NCBI RefSeq assembly: GCF_014207985.1
Contig: NZ_JACHMI010000001.1
Coordinates: 4,633,001 to 4,697,000, forward strand
DNA length: 64,000 nucleotides
From: Nonomuraea rubra
Lineage (GTDB): Bacteria; Actinomycetota; Actinomycetes; Streptosporangiales; Streptosporangiaceae
Direction: 5' to 3'
Of the stretch, positions 44,082 through 52,264 are shown piece after piece. The notes below the pieces were generated by a model. It worked only from the letters and a program-made list of their open reading frames with translations. It had not been told where the DNA came from and made no database searches. How positions within the stretch are numbered: position 1 is the stretch's first letter; every line of letters starts with the position of its first letter. The position numbers and the translations under genes are program-made.

Positions 44082-44284
44082 GCTCACCTCGGGAAACAGG
44101 GGGTGGAGGGGTACGGTCGAACGCCCAATCTCTCCGCCCCGGGGGAGGGGCGGCTTGATCGTGAAGATATCCTCGAAAGTTCTCTTCATCAATCCTGGTT
44201 ATGTGAAAATTTCCGGCTTCCTTGGTGGCCGGGGGATGACGCGGCCCCTTGTCACAGCCCGGTGGGCTTCGTCGTCTAACAGGT

Positions 44285-45181
44285 ATGCAGCCTCGCAGAG
44301 CGGACAGCAGCACGGCGGACCTCGCGGACGAGTTCGAGCGGTACCGGCCGCACCTCACCGAGGTCGCCTACCGCCTGCTCGGCACGCTGGCCGACGCCGA
44401 GGACGCCGTCCAGGAGGCCTACCTGCGCTTCACCCGCGCGCGGCGCAGTGAGCCGCGGGACGTGCGGGCCTGGCTGACCACGGTGGTCGCCCGGATCTGC
44501 CTGGACGAGCTGGGCTCCGCCCGGGTCAGGCGCGAGAGCTACGTCGGGCAGTGGCTGCCCGAACCGCTCGTCGGCACCTTGTCCGTGCCCGGGCCCGAGG
44601 ATCGGGTGACCCTGGACGAGTCGGTCAGCATGGCGGTGCTCGTCCTGCTCGAATCGCTCAGCCCCGCCGAGCGGACCGCGTTCGTGCTGCGTGAGGTCTT
44701 CGGCCTGTCCTACCCGGAGGTCGCGCGGACCGTGGGCCGCAGCGAGGTGGCCTGCCGCCAGCTCGTGGCCAGGGCCAGGAGCCACGTCCGCGCCCGCGCG
44801 CCCCGCTTCACCCCCGACCAGGGGCAGCACGCCCACGCGGTCGAGGCGTTCGCGAAGGCGTGCTTCCACGGAGGCGTCGAGGAACTGGTACGCGTCCTCG
44901 ACCCCAAGGTCGTCCTGCGCTCCGACGGCGGCGGCCTGGTGCCAGGGGTGGCGCGCCGCCCCGTCACCGGCGCGCCGAACGTCGCGCGGCTGCTGCTCGG
45001 CGTCACGGCCAGGCACGCCGTCACGCCGCGGCCGAGCACGGTCAACGGCTCGGCGGGCCTGGTGTTCGAGGCCGGCGGGGCCGTCGTCGGCGTCATGGGC
45101 TTCACCGTGGCCGGCGACCTGATCACCGAGCTCGACCTCGTGGTCAACCCCGACAAGCTCCGCCGGGTCCGGCACCGTTGA
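44285..45181 (+). CDS. ECF41-group RNA polymerase sigma factor (SigJ-like)
   Basis: Sigma-70 region 2 (about residues 15-85: FERYRPHLTEVAYRLLGTLA, DAEDAVQEAYLRFTRAR) and region 4 (SPAERTAFVLREVFGLSYPE, VARTVGRSEVACRQLVARAR) are followed by a SnoaL-like C-terminal domain. It carries the ECF41 features WLPEPLVG in the linker, a DGGG segment and NPDKL near the end. In this group the C-terminal domain controls sigma activity in place of an anti-sigma factor. I chose ATG 44285; an upstream TTG at 44249 lacks support. The partner gene 13 bp downstream is an alpha/beta hydrolase rather than the usual carboxymuconolactone-decarboxylase, oxidoreductase or epimerase. Confidence 0.92.
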   Translation: MQPRRADSSTADLADEFERYRPHLTEVAYRLLGTLADAEDAVQEAYLRFTRARRSEPRDVRAWLTTVVARICLDELGSARVRRESYVGQWLPEPLVGTLSVPGPEDRVTLDESVSMAVLVLLESLSPAERTAFVLREVFGLSYPEVARTVGRSEVACRQLVARARSHVRARAPRFTPDQGQHAHAVEAFAKACFHGGVEELVRVLDPKVVLRSDGGGLVPGVARRPVTGAPNVARLLLGVTARHAVTPRPSTVNGSAGLVFEAGGAVVGVMGFTVAGDLITELDLVVNPDKLRRVRHR

Positions 45182-45194
45182 AGGAGGCAACCAC

Positions 45195-45995
45195 ATGTCG
45201 TCACTCGCGTACACCCGCCAGGGCACGGGCGAGCCGCTCGTGCTGCTGCACGGCCTGGGATCCATGCGCGACGCCTGGAACCCCGTCATCCCCGCGCTCG
45301 CCGAGCGCTTCGACGTCCTGGCCGTGGACCTGCCCGGCTTCGGGGAGTCCGAGCCGCTGCCCGCGCGCATCGAGCCGTTACCGGCCGCCCTGGCGGCGAT
45401 CGTGGCGGAGCTCCTGCAAGGGCTCGGCATCACCTCGCCGCATCTCGCCGGACACTCGCTCGGCGGATGGGTGGCACTCGATCTCGCCGCCATCCGCCCG
45501 GCCGCCTCGCTGACCCTGGTGTCACCGGCCGGGCTGTGGCGCGGTGCCACGCCGCTCTACCAGCGCGCCAGCCTGCGCATGATCCGGTGGGGCTGCGAGC
45601 ACGCCGCCGGCCTGATGTCGCGCCTGGTGGCCCACCGTGTGGGACGGGTCCTCGTCCTCGGCCAGACCCATGCCAGGCCCGCCCGGGTGTCGCCCGATCA
45701 GGCGCGCGGTAGCATCCGGGCGATGGGCCGCTGCCCCGGCTTCGCCGCCACGTACCGGGCCACCGCCAAGCGCCGCTACCTGGCGGGATCGCCGCTCAGC
45801 GTCCCGACGACGGTCGCGTGGGGCTCCCGCGACCTGCTTCTCCTGCCCGGTGTCGCCCGCCACCTCGACGAGCTCCCGCCCGGGACCCGCGTCGGATCGC
45901 TGCCCGGCTGCGGCCACGTCTGCATGACCGACGACCCTGACGCCGTCGCCGCCCTCATCACCGAGTCCGCGCTCCGATCTGGAACGCTCCACTGA
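45195..45995 (+). CDS. Alpha/beta-fold hydrolase
   Basis: A classic alpha/beta hydrolase: oxyanion region LVLLHGLGSMRDAWNPVIPA, nucleophile elbow GHSLGGWVALDLAA (Ser near 97), acid in WGSRDLLLLPG and His in PGCGHVCMTDDPDAV. 266 residues, no signal peptide. GAAGGAGG precedes the ATG, and the gene lies 13 bp after the ECF41 sigma factor, so it is probably controlled by it. Substrate unknown; esterase, lactonase or C-C hydrolase are all possible. Confidence 0.9.
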   Translation: MSSLAYTRQGTGEPLVLLHGLGSMRDAWNPVIPALAERFDVLAVDLPGFGESEPLPARIEPLPAALAAIVAELLQGLGITSPHLAGHSLGGWVALDLAAIRPAASLTLVSPAGLWRGATPLYQRASLRMIRWGCEHAAGLMSRLVAHRVGRVLVLGQTHARPARVSPDQARGSIRAMGRCPGFAATYRATAKRRYLAGSPLSVPTTVAWGSRDLLLLPGVARHLDELPPGTRVGSLPGCGHVCMTDDPDAVAALITESALRSGTLH

Positions 45996-45998
45996 CGT

Positions 45999-46036
45999 GA
46001 ACGCCCCGCCCTGATCGGTCCCAGGACGGGGCGTTC
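45999..46036. terminator. Bidirectional hairpin between convergent genes
   Basis: GAACGCCCCG (45999-46008) and CGGGGCGTTC (46027-46036) form a perfect 10-bp stem, extendable inward by three pairs past one mismatch, in the 52-bp gap between the hydrolase and the small Gly-rich membrane protein gene. Confidence 0.7.
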
Positions 46037-46047
46037 GCCTCATAGCC

Positions 46048-46305
46048 TCAGCCGCCGCCTCCGCCGCCACCGCCGTCGCCCCCCGAGGAACCGCCGCTGT
46101 CGCAGCCGCCGCCCCAGCCGGAGCCGCTGTCGCCGCCGCCCCAGCCGGAGCCGGAGCCGCCGGAGAACGGCATGCCGGAGTAGCGGGATGCCCGCCGCGT
46201 GGCGGGCCGGCCCCTCGTCAACGAGGTGAGCATGCTCACGATGATGATCACGAACGCGATCACGAAGACCGCCGCCACAATCGTCGAGAACGTCACAGCA
46301 ACCAT
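46048..46305 (-). CDS. Small membrane protein with Gly/Ser-rich tail
   Basis: This 85-residue protein has one N-terminal membrane helix (STIVAAVFVIAFVIIIVSML), a short basic stretch (RGRPATRRASRYS) and a tail made almost entirely of Gly, Ser and Trp repeats (SGSGWGGGDSGSGWGGG), with one cysteine, ending in a run of Gly. Similar small proteins with such tails are common in actinomycetes and are of unknown function. The start is ATG 46305 after GCGGGGGG. The longer open frame upstream is not protein-like. Confidence 0.65.
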   Translation of the reverse strand: MVAVTFSTIVAAVFVIAFVIIIVSMLTSLTRGRPATRRASRYSGMPFSGGSGSGWGGGDSGSGWGGGCDSGGSSGGDGGGGGGGG

Positions 46306-46498
46306 CCCCCCGCAGGTACTGGAAACCGCCTTGTTCTCCGCACGGTAGCCACGGCACCCGGCCGCAGAAGGGTTCTGCTCGTTTTGCTGGGTGATGCGTG
46401 CATCACGGGTGCGGGTGGTCGAGGTCAGGGCGCTGCCGCACGGGTTCCGGCGGGCGGCCCTTGATCGGTAGGGTGGCCGGTCTGGAGGCGTTTGGATC

Positions 46499-47617
46499 AT
46501 GGACGAGGTAGTCCCGGACGAGCTGAAGGGCATCGGCCCGCCGTGGTGCCTGACCGACGGGCTGGCCCGCATGGAGGCGGCGCGGGCCCTGGAGACCACG
46601 CCTGGCACCATCGCGCAGGCCCTCGACGTCCTCGACCGGTGCCGGCGCTGGGCCGCCGCCCACCCGCACCCGCTGAGCATGTACGACCAGGTCGTGCTCT
46701 CCCGGGCGCTGGCGCCGATGGAGGACTCGTGGGGCCGGTGGCGGAACAGGTTCGAGAAGCTGATGCCCACGCTGGACGACGTGCGCCGCGCCGGCGTGGC
46801 GGCCCTGACCGAGGAGGGGGCCCGCGCGGAGCCGGAGTCTGAGCCAGGGCCGTCGCCGGAGATGATCGCCGAGTTCGTCCGCGTCTGGATGGACGAGCTG
46901 CCCCCCATTCTTGCGGGACAGGTGAGCAACTGGCTGCGCGAGCGGCTCACCTCGGCCGGCACGCGGGCCGACCGCCGCCGCTACTTCTCCCTGCTCGCCG
47001 CGAGCGTCCCGAACCTCGGGGAGTACGGGAACGGCATGGTGACCCACCTGGAGATGGCGGGCGGCCTCGACGCGGCCGCCTACCTCCTCGGCATCCAGCG
47101 CGATCCCCGCACGGGGCACACGGCCCGCCGCCTCGCCGGTGAGTACCTGGAGCTGATGGAGCGCCACGCGTACCCGGGCGGCGAGGACCTGCCGGAGGAG
47201 ATCTGGCGGCGGCGCGGCAAGTGCCTGGCGGGCGTGTGGCGCGGGTTCGTCCGCCAGTACGGCGGCCCCGCCGAGGATCAGCTGCTGGAGCTGCTGTTCC
47301 TCGACGGTGACACGATGCAGATCTGGGCCGGGTACGAGGGCCGGCTGCGGTTCGAGGACGGGCGGTCCGGCGAGCCGTACGAGGAGTGCCGGCTCGTGGA
47401 CGACGACGGCGAGGAGGGGCACCTCTTGGCCGAGGGCGTGATCTGGTACCTGCGCGACGAACGCGAGCGGGCGGCGGCCGCCGTCGGGCGCACGCTCAGC
47501 GACTTCAGGCTGTCCGGCGGCGACGGGGACCAGGGGCTGGAGCTGCGCTTCGAAACCGGGTCGGTCACCCTCCAGATGATCGCGGACCTGCAGTTCACGA
47601 TCACCTGGACGGGGTGA
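46499..47617 (+). CDS. Hypothetical protein, family not recognised
   Basis: A 372-residue soluble protein, rich in Glu, Arg and Trp and mostly helical, without signal peptide or membrane segment. The first half has ALDVLDRCRRWAAAHPHPLS and a charged linker (EEGARAEPESEPGPSPE); the middle has ADRRRYFSLLAASVPNLGEY. The last 90 residues look beta-rich (WAGYEGRLRFEDGRSGEPYE, GDQGLELRFETGSVTLQM) and end with alternating hydrophobic strands. Codon usage is typical of its neighbours. It converges with the peptide-transporter operon with only 9 bp between stops. I assign no function. Confidence 0.75.
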   Translation: MDEVVPDELKGIGPPWCLTDGLARMEAARALETTPGTIAQALDVLDRCRRWAAAHPHPLSMYDQVVLSRALAPMEDSWGRWRNRFEKLMPTLDDVRRAGVAALTEEGARAEPESEPGPSPEMIAEFVRVWMDELPPILAGQVSNWLRERLTSAGTRADRRRYFSLLAASVPNLGEYGNGMVTHLEMAGGLDAAAYLLGIQRDPRTGHTARRLAGEYLELMERHAYPGGEDLPEEIWRRRGKCLAGVWRGFVRQYGGPAEDQLLELLFLDGDTMQIWAGYEGRLRFEDGRSGEPYEECRLVDDDGEEGHLLAEGVIWYLRDERERAAAAVGRTLSDFRLSGGDGDQGLELRFETGSVTLQMIADLQFTITWTG

Positions 47618-47626
47618 CGGCCCGGC

Positions 47627-48634
47627 TCACACCACCTTGGTGTTCACCTCGGGGAAGTGGCAGGCGGCCGGGTGCCCGGTGCCCCGGTCGACCAGCTCGG
47701 GCTCCTCGGTGGCGCAGATCTCCTGCGCCTTCCAGCAGCGCGTACGGAACCGGCACCCGCTCGGCGGATCCAGCGGGCTCGGCACCTCGCCGGTGAGGAT
47801 GATCCGCTGCCTGCGGCGCTCCTCCTCCGGGTTGGCCGTCGGCGCGGCCGACAGCAGCGCCTGGGTGTAGGGGTGGACGGGACGGTCGTAGACGTCATCG
47901 CGCGGGCCGGTCTCCACGATCTTGCCCAGGTACATCACCGCGACGCGGTCGGAGATGTGCCTGACCACCGACAGGTCGTGCGCGATGAAGATGTAGGACA
48001 GCCCGAAGGTGTCCTGCAGGTCCTCCAGCAGGTTGATCACCCCGGCCTGCACCGACACGTCCAGCGCCGACACCGGCTCGTCCAGCACGAGCAGCCGGGG
48101 CTCCAGCGCGAGCGCGCGGGCGATGCCGACGCGCTGGCGCTGGCCGCCGGAGAACTCGTGCGGATACCGGTTGCCGTGCTCGGGGTTGAGCCCGACGAGC
48201 TCCAGCAGCTCCGACACCTTCTTCGGTCCGGTGTCCTTCCACCGGTCGTGCACCTTCAGCGGCTCGGCGATGATGTCGTTCACCGGCAGCTTCGGGTTGA
48301 GCGAGGCGTAGGGGTCCTGGAAGACGATCTGGATGTCGCGCCGCACCGCGCGCAGCCGCTTGGGCGGCAACGTCGTCAGCTCCTCGCCGTCGAAGCGCAC
48401 CGAGCCGGACGTGGGCTTGTGGAGCTGGAGGATGGCCCGGCCCGTCGTCGACTTGCCGCACCCCGACTCGCCCACGACGCCGAGGGTCTCGCCCTGGTCG
48501 ACGTGCATGGACACGCCGCTCACCGCCTGGATGTGGCCCGCCACCTTGCGCAGGAGCCCCGCGCCGCGTACGGGGAAGCTCATCACCAGGTCCTCCACCT
48601 CGAGGAGGTGCTCCTGCGTGACCTGAACGCTCAT
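47627..48634 (-). CDS. Oligopeptide ABC transporter ATP-binding protein (OppF/DppF)
   Basis: Complete ABC ATPase: Walker [20 protein letters not shown]-loop [15 protein letters not shown], signature [18 protein letters not shown], Walker [19 protein letters not shown] and the switch His in [14 protein letters not shown]. The OppF-type C-terminal extension carries the cysteine cluster [20 protein letters not shown], which binds an iron-sulfur cluster in some homologues. Last gene of the operon; its start overlaps the OppD stop by 4 bp. Confidence 0.94.
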   Translation of the reverse strand: MSVQVTQEHLLEVEDLVMSFPVRGAGLLRKVAGHIQAVSGVSMHVDQGETLGVVGESGCGKSTTGRAILQLHKPTSGSVRFDGEELTTLPPKRLRAVRRDIQIVFQDPYASLNPKLPVNDIIAEPLKVHDRWKDTGPKKVSELLELVGLNPEHGNRYPHEFSGGQRQRVGIARALALEPRLLVLDEPVSALDVSVQAGVINLLEDLQDTFGLSYIFIAHDLSVVRHISDRVAVMYLGKIVETGPRDDVYDRPVHPYTQALLSAAPTANPEEERRRQRIILTGEVPSPLDPPSGCRFRTRCWKAQEICATEEPELVDRGTGHPAACHFPEVNTKVV

Positions 48635-49674
48635 GTGACGGGCTCACTCTCCGTACGGAACAGCGCGGTGGGATCCGCCACCGCGGCCAGCTGGTCCCAG
48701 TGATGGCAGGCGGCGTAGTGCCCGCCCTCGTCGACCTCCACGAGCGCCGGCTCCTCGCTGTGGCAGCGGGTGTCGGCCAGCGGGCAGCGCGGCGAGAACG
48801 GGCAGCCGGACGGCAGGTTGATCAGGGAGGGCGGGGCGCCCTTGATGGGGCGCAGCCGCCCGCCCGACGTCTCCAGCGACGGCATCGAGCCGAGCAGCCC
48901 CGCCGTGTACGGCATGCGCGGCCGGTAGAAGATCGTGTCGGTGTCGCCGACCTCGACCGGCTTGCCGGCGTACATGACGAGCACCCGGTGCGCGATGCCC
49001 GCGACGACGCCGAGGTCGTGCGTGATGAGCACGATCGCGGCGTTGACGGCGTCCTTCACCTCCAGGAGCTTCTCCAGGATCTGCGCCTGGACGGTCACGT
49101 CGAGCGCCGTGGTCGGCTCGTCGGCGATGATGACGTCGGGGTTGTTGATGACCGCCATGGCGATCATCGCGCGCTGCCGCATGCCGCCGGAGAACTCGTG
49201 CGGGTAGCTGCGCAGCCGCTGCTCGGCCTGCGGGATGCCGACGAGGTCGAGCATCTCCTTGGCGCGGGCGAGCGCCTGCTTGCGCGGCACGAGGTCGTGG
49301 GCGAGCACGGCCTCGGCGAGCTGGTCGCCGATGGTGTGCACGGGGTTCAGCGCGGTCATCGGGTCCTGGAAGATCATGGCGATCTTGCGTCCGCGCAGGT
49401 CGCGCCGCCTGCGGGCGGGCAGCTTCAGTACGTCGTCGCCGCGGTACAGGATCCTGCCCCGGACGCGGGCGCCGCGGGGGAGCAGCCCCATCACGGCCAG
49501 CGACGAGACCGACTTGCCCGAGCCCGACTCGCCGACGATGCCGAGCACCTCGCGTTCGTGCAGGGAGTAGGAGACTCCGCGGACCGCCTGGACGAGGCCG
49601 TCCTCGGTGGGGAACTCGACGGCCAGGTCCTCCACCCGGAGGATCTCGGTGGGGTAATCCGTCATGTCAGGCAC
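48631..49674 (-). CDS. Oligopeptide ABC transporter ATP-binding protein (OppD/DppD)
   Basis: Complete ABC ATPase: Walker [20 protein letters not shown]-loop [17 protein letters not shown], signature [18 protein letters not shown], Walker [19 protein letters not shown], and a C-terminal cysteine-containing region ([20 protein letters not shown]) as in OppD. Two starts are possible: GTG 49674, overlapping the permease stop, or ATG 49665, 1 bp after it. Confidence 0.94.
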   Translation of the reverse strand: MPDMTDYPTEILRVEDLAVEFPTEDGLVQAVRGVSYSLHEREVLGIVGESGSGKSVSSLAVMGLLPRGARVRGRILYRGDDVLKLPARRRRDLRGRKIAMIFQDPMTALNPVHTIGDQLAEAVLAHDLVPRKQALARAKEMLDLVGIPQAEQRLRSYPHEFSGGMRQRAMIAMAVINNPDVIIADEPTTALDVTVQAQILEKLLEVKDAVNAAIVLITHDLGVVAGIAHRVLVMYAGKPVEVGDTDTIFYRPRMPYTAGLLGSMPSLETSGGRLRPIKGAPPSLINLPSGCPFSPRCPLADTRCHSEEPALVEVDEGGHYAACHHWDQLAAVADPTALFRTESEPVT

Positions 49675-50671
49675 GCACCCTGGTCTGTCGAGGGTCGAAC
49701 GCGTCGCGCAGACCGTCGCCGATGAAGTTGATGGACAGCGCGATCGCGATGATGAACACGCCGGGCCACCAGAACAGCCACGGGCGGGTCGTCATCGCGC
49801 TGCGGTAGGTGTCGATGAGCTGGCCGAGCGAGACGTCGGGCGGCTGCACGCCGACGCCGAGGAAGGACAGCGCCGACTCCAGCAGCACCGCGTTGGCGAC
49901 GGCCAGGGTCGCGCTGACGATGATGACGCCGACCGTGTTCGGCAGGATGTGCCGGAAGATGATGCGGCGGGAGGAGGTGCCCAGCGCCCGCGCGGCCTCG
50001 ACGAACTCCTTCTCGCGCAGCGACAGGAACTCGCCGCGGATCAGCCGGCTCAGCGTGGGCCAGGTCACCAGGCCGATGCAGACGGCCAGGATCACGATGC
50101 CCGAGTCGCCGAACGTCCGGCCGACGATGGCGGCGATGATCAGGACAGGAATGGTGATCATCACGTCGGTGAGCCGCATGAGGATCGCTTCAACCTTTTT
50201 CCTGAAATATCCGGCGAAGGCGCCGGCCAGCGTGCCGACCGTCGTGGCCACGATGCCGACGATGAACGCGACGATGATCGACTGCTGGGTGCCGCGCATG
50301 GTGAGCGCGAAGTAGTCGATGCCGATGTTGTCCTGCCCGAACGGATGCTCCCCCCAGCGGATGCCCTCGCCGCCCAGGAACTGCGGCACCAGGCTGAGCG
50401 TCGGCCTGCCCTGGTCCACCACCGATCCGGTGGCCAGGTAGGTCTTGTCCCACCAGCCTGGGATGGGCCCGAACCCGATGGAGGTGAACGCCAGCAGGAC
50501 GACGGAGCCGAAGACCAGCATGCCGATCAGCGCGGCGCGGTGCCGGAAGAAGCGGCGGCGGACGAGCTGGCTCTGGGTGCGGGCGACGACGGTCATGCCC
50601 TGCGCGGCCCCCGGGACCTGCGCGCTGATCGCCATGGGTGGTTCTCCTGTGGGTGTGTACTGCCCGCTCAT
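49667..50671 (-). CDS. Oligopeptide ABC transporter permease (OppC/DppC)
   Basis: 334-residue permease with the OppC N-terminal extension before TM1 (RRRFFRHRAALIGMLVFGSV) and a long periplasmic loop (WGEHPFGQDNIGIDYFALTM). The core includes RLTDVMITIPVLIIAAIVG and the EAA-like coupling loop EFVEAARALGTSSRRIIFRH. ATG 50671 overlaps the OppB stop by 4 bp. Confidence 0.93.
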   Translation of the reverse strand: MSGQYTPTGEPPMAISAQVPGAAQGMTVVARTQSQLVRRRFFRHRAALIGMLVFGSVVLLAFTSIGFGPIPGWWDKTYLATGSVVDQGRPTLSLVPQFLGGEGIRWGEHPFGQDNIGIDYFALTMRGTQQSIIVAFIVGIVATTVGTLAGAFAGYFRKKVEAILMRLTDVMITIPVLIIAAIVGRTFGDSGIVILAVCIGLVTWPTLSRLIRGEFLSLREKEFVEAARALGTSSRRIIFRHILPNTVGVIIVSATLAVANAVLLESALSFLGVGVQPPDVSLGQLIDTYRSAMTTRPWLFWWPGVFIIAIALSINFIGDGLRDAFDPRQTRVRA

Positions 50672-52176
50672 GACAGCCTGATCCGAGGGTCGAGGTAGGC
50701 GTAGATGATGTCGGCCAGCATGTTGAACAGCACGATCGCGCTCCCGGAGACGATGAAGAACGCCATGACCGGAGCCGGATCGACCTCCTGCAGCCCTCGC
50801 AGGAAGAGACTGCCCATGCCCTCCCAGCCGAAGACGTTCTCGGTCACGATCGCGCCGCCGATCACGCCTGCGAAGTCGAAGGCCATCAGCGTGGTGATCG
50901 GGATCATCCCGTTGCGGAAGGCGTGCTTGGTGACCACCGTGCGCTCGGGCAGGCCCTTGGCCCGCGCGGTGCGCACGTAGTCCAGGTTCATCACCTCGAG
51001 CATGCTGGAGCGGCTGTAGCGCGTGTAGGTGGCCAGCGAGATCAGGATCAGCGCCATGGTCGGCAGCAGCAGGTGGCCCGCCATGTCCAGGTTGGTCTGC
51101 CAGAAATCGCCCTGGAAGTTCGGGGTGCTGGAGCCGATCGTGGAGATCGGGCGGCCGCGTACGTAGTCGCTGTAGTCGGCGAAACCGCGCAGCATGCGGT
51201 CGAGGAAGACCAGCCCGGCCGTGAGCAGCCCTGTCAGGACGGAGGCGAGGATCGCCTGGCGGCGCAGCAGCCCGCCGAGGCCGTAGCCGAGGCCCACGCA
51301 GACGGCGACCGTCAGCAGCGCCAGGCCGAAGATCTCCAGCCAGCTCGGATCGGCCAGGACGGGATCCAGGAGCTCGGAGAGGATCACGCCGATCCCCGCG
51401 GCCGAGAGGGCGGCGTAGAGCGGATCGCGGTAGCGCAGCCCGGAGATCAGTGCGGTGATGCCGACCGCCGTGCCGCCCGCGAGGACCGCCAGGAGGACGA
51501 CGCCGATGCCGGGATCGGCGAACCAGCGGGTCACCGACAGCAGCGTCAGCGTCAGGGCGGTGGCGGCGGCGCCGAGGCCGAACGCGGCCAGCCGCGCCTG
51601 CCGGCCGCCGATCCACAGCGCGCCCCAGACCAGCCCGCCGAGCAGGGCGACCACGCCGATGACGGCGGGCGGGATGACGGGATCGCGCAGCCAGTCGTTG
51701 AACTCGATCGCGAGGTACTGCTTCAGCATCACCGCCACCCAGAAGAGCGGGAGCGAGAAGCAGACGAAGGCGGTGAAGGTGACCGAGTAGTCGAAGGCGC
51801 TGTACTGACGCAGCGCCGAGACGATGCCCACGATGACGCCGATGACGACCGCGAGCACGGTGGCGGCCACGACGAGCTGCAGCGTGGCCGACAGGGCGCT
51901 GCCGAGCAGCGTGGCCACGTCCTGGCCGTCGCGGTTGACGCCGAGGTCGCCGCGGAACAGGTTGCCGAGCCAGCTCAGGTACCTGAGCGGGAGAGGATCG
52001 TCGAGGTTCATCCGCTCGACGCGGTCGGCCATCCTCCGCTCCCGGTCCGGGCCCGGGAGCTCCCTGAGGTCTTCGAGCGGGTCGCCCGCGAGCGCCGTCA
52101 GCCCGTAGATGACCATGGTGGCCGCCAGGAGCACGAAGAAGGAGACGATCAGTCTTCGCGCGATGAAGGCGATCAC
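50668..52176 (-). CDS. Oligopeptide ABC transporter permease (OppB/DppB), enlarged
   Basis: The ends match OppB: FIARRLIVSFFVLLAATMVI at TM1, MNLDDPLPLRYLSWLGNLFRG, and the C-terminal EAA region NLDYVRTARAKGLPERTVVT, GMGSLFLRGLQEVDP. Standard OppB is about 310-330 residues, whereas this one has 502. The extra residues, about 165-340, form some five to seven additional hydrophobic segments (VIGVVALLGGLVWGALWIGG, IGVVLLAVLAGGTAVGITAL, LALLTVAVCVGLGYGLGG) inserted before the periplasmic GSSTPNFQGDFWQTN segment. The frame is uninterrupted, so the insertion is real. It may anchor another partner or alter the translocation path. Confidence 0.9.
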   Translation of the reverse strand: MIAFIARRLIVSFFVLLAATMVIYGLTALAGDPLEDLRELPGPDRERRMADRVERMNLDDPLPLRYLSWLGNLFRGDLGVNRDGQDVATLLGSALSATLQLVVAATVLAVVIGVIVGIVSALRQYSAFDYSVTFTAFVCFSLPLFWVAVMLKQYLAIEFNDWLRDPVIPPAVIGVVALLGGLVWGALWIGGRQARLAAFGLGAAATALTLTLLSVTRWFADPGIGVVLLAVLAGGTAVGITALISGLRYRDPLYAALSAAGIGVILSELLDPVLADPSWLEIFGLALLTVAVCVGLGYGLGGLLRRQAILASVLTGLLTAGLVFLDRMLRGFADYSDYVRGRPISTIGSSTPNFQGDFWQTNLDMAGHLLLPTMALILISLATYTRYSRSSMLEVMNLDYVRTARAKGLPERTVVTKHAFRNGMIPITTLMAFDFAGVIGGAIVTENVFGWEGMGSLFLRGLQEVDPAPVMAFFIVSGSAIVLFNMLADIIYAYLDPRIRLS

Positions 52177-52204
52177 TCGTTATCCCCCTTGGTTCGAGAG
52201 TGGT

Positions 52205-52238
52205 GCGGAGCGGAGGACCCGGGAGTCCTCCGCTCCGC
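52205..52238 (-). terminator. Strong intra-operon hairpin (attenuator) after the peptide-binding-protein gene
   Basis: GCGGAGCGGAGGAC (52205-52218) and GTCCTCCGCTCCGC (52225-52238) form a perfect 14-bp stem with a 6-nt loop. Read on the minus strand, it lies between the binding-protein stop and the OppB start and would give more binding protein than membrane components. Confidence 0.75.
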
Positions 52239-52264
52239 GCCGGTGTTTCAGAGTGATCGGACGG

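Noticed and set aside
44082..44284. ydaO-type (c-di-AMP) riboswitch upstream of the M23 peptidase
   Set aside because: Cell-wall hydrolase genes in actinomycetes often have one, but I could not find the conserved core sequences in this leader.
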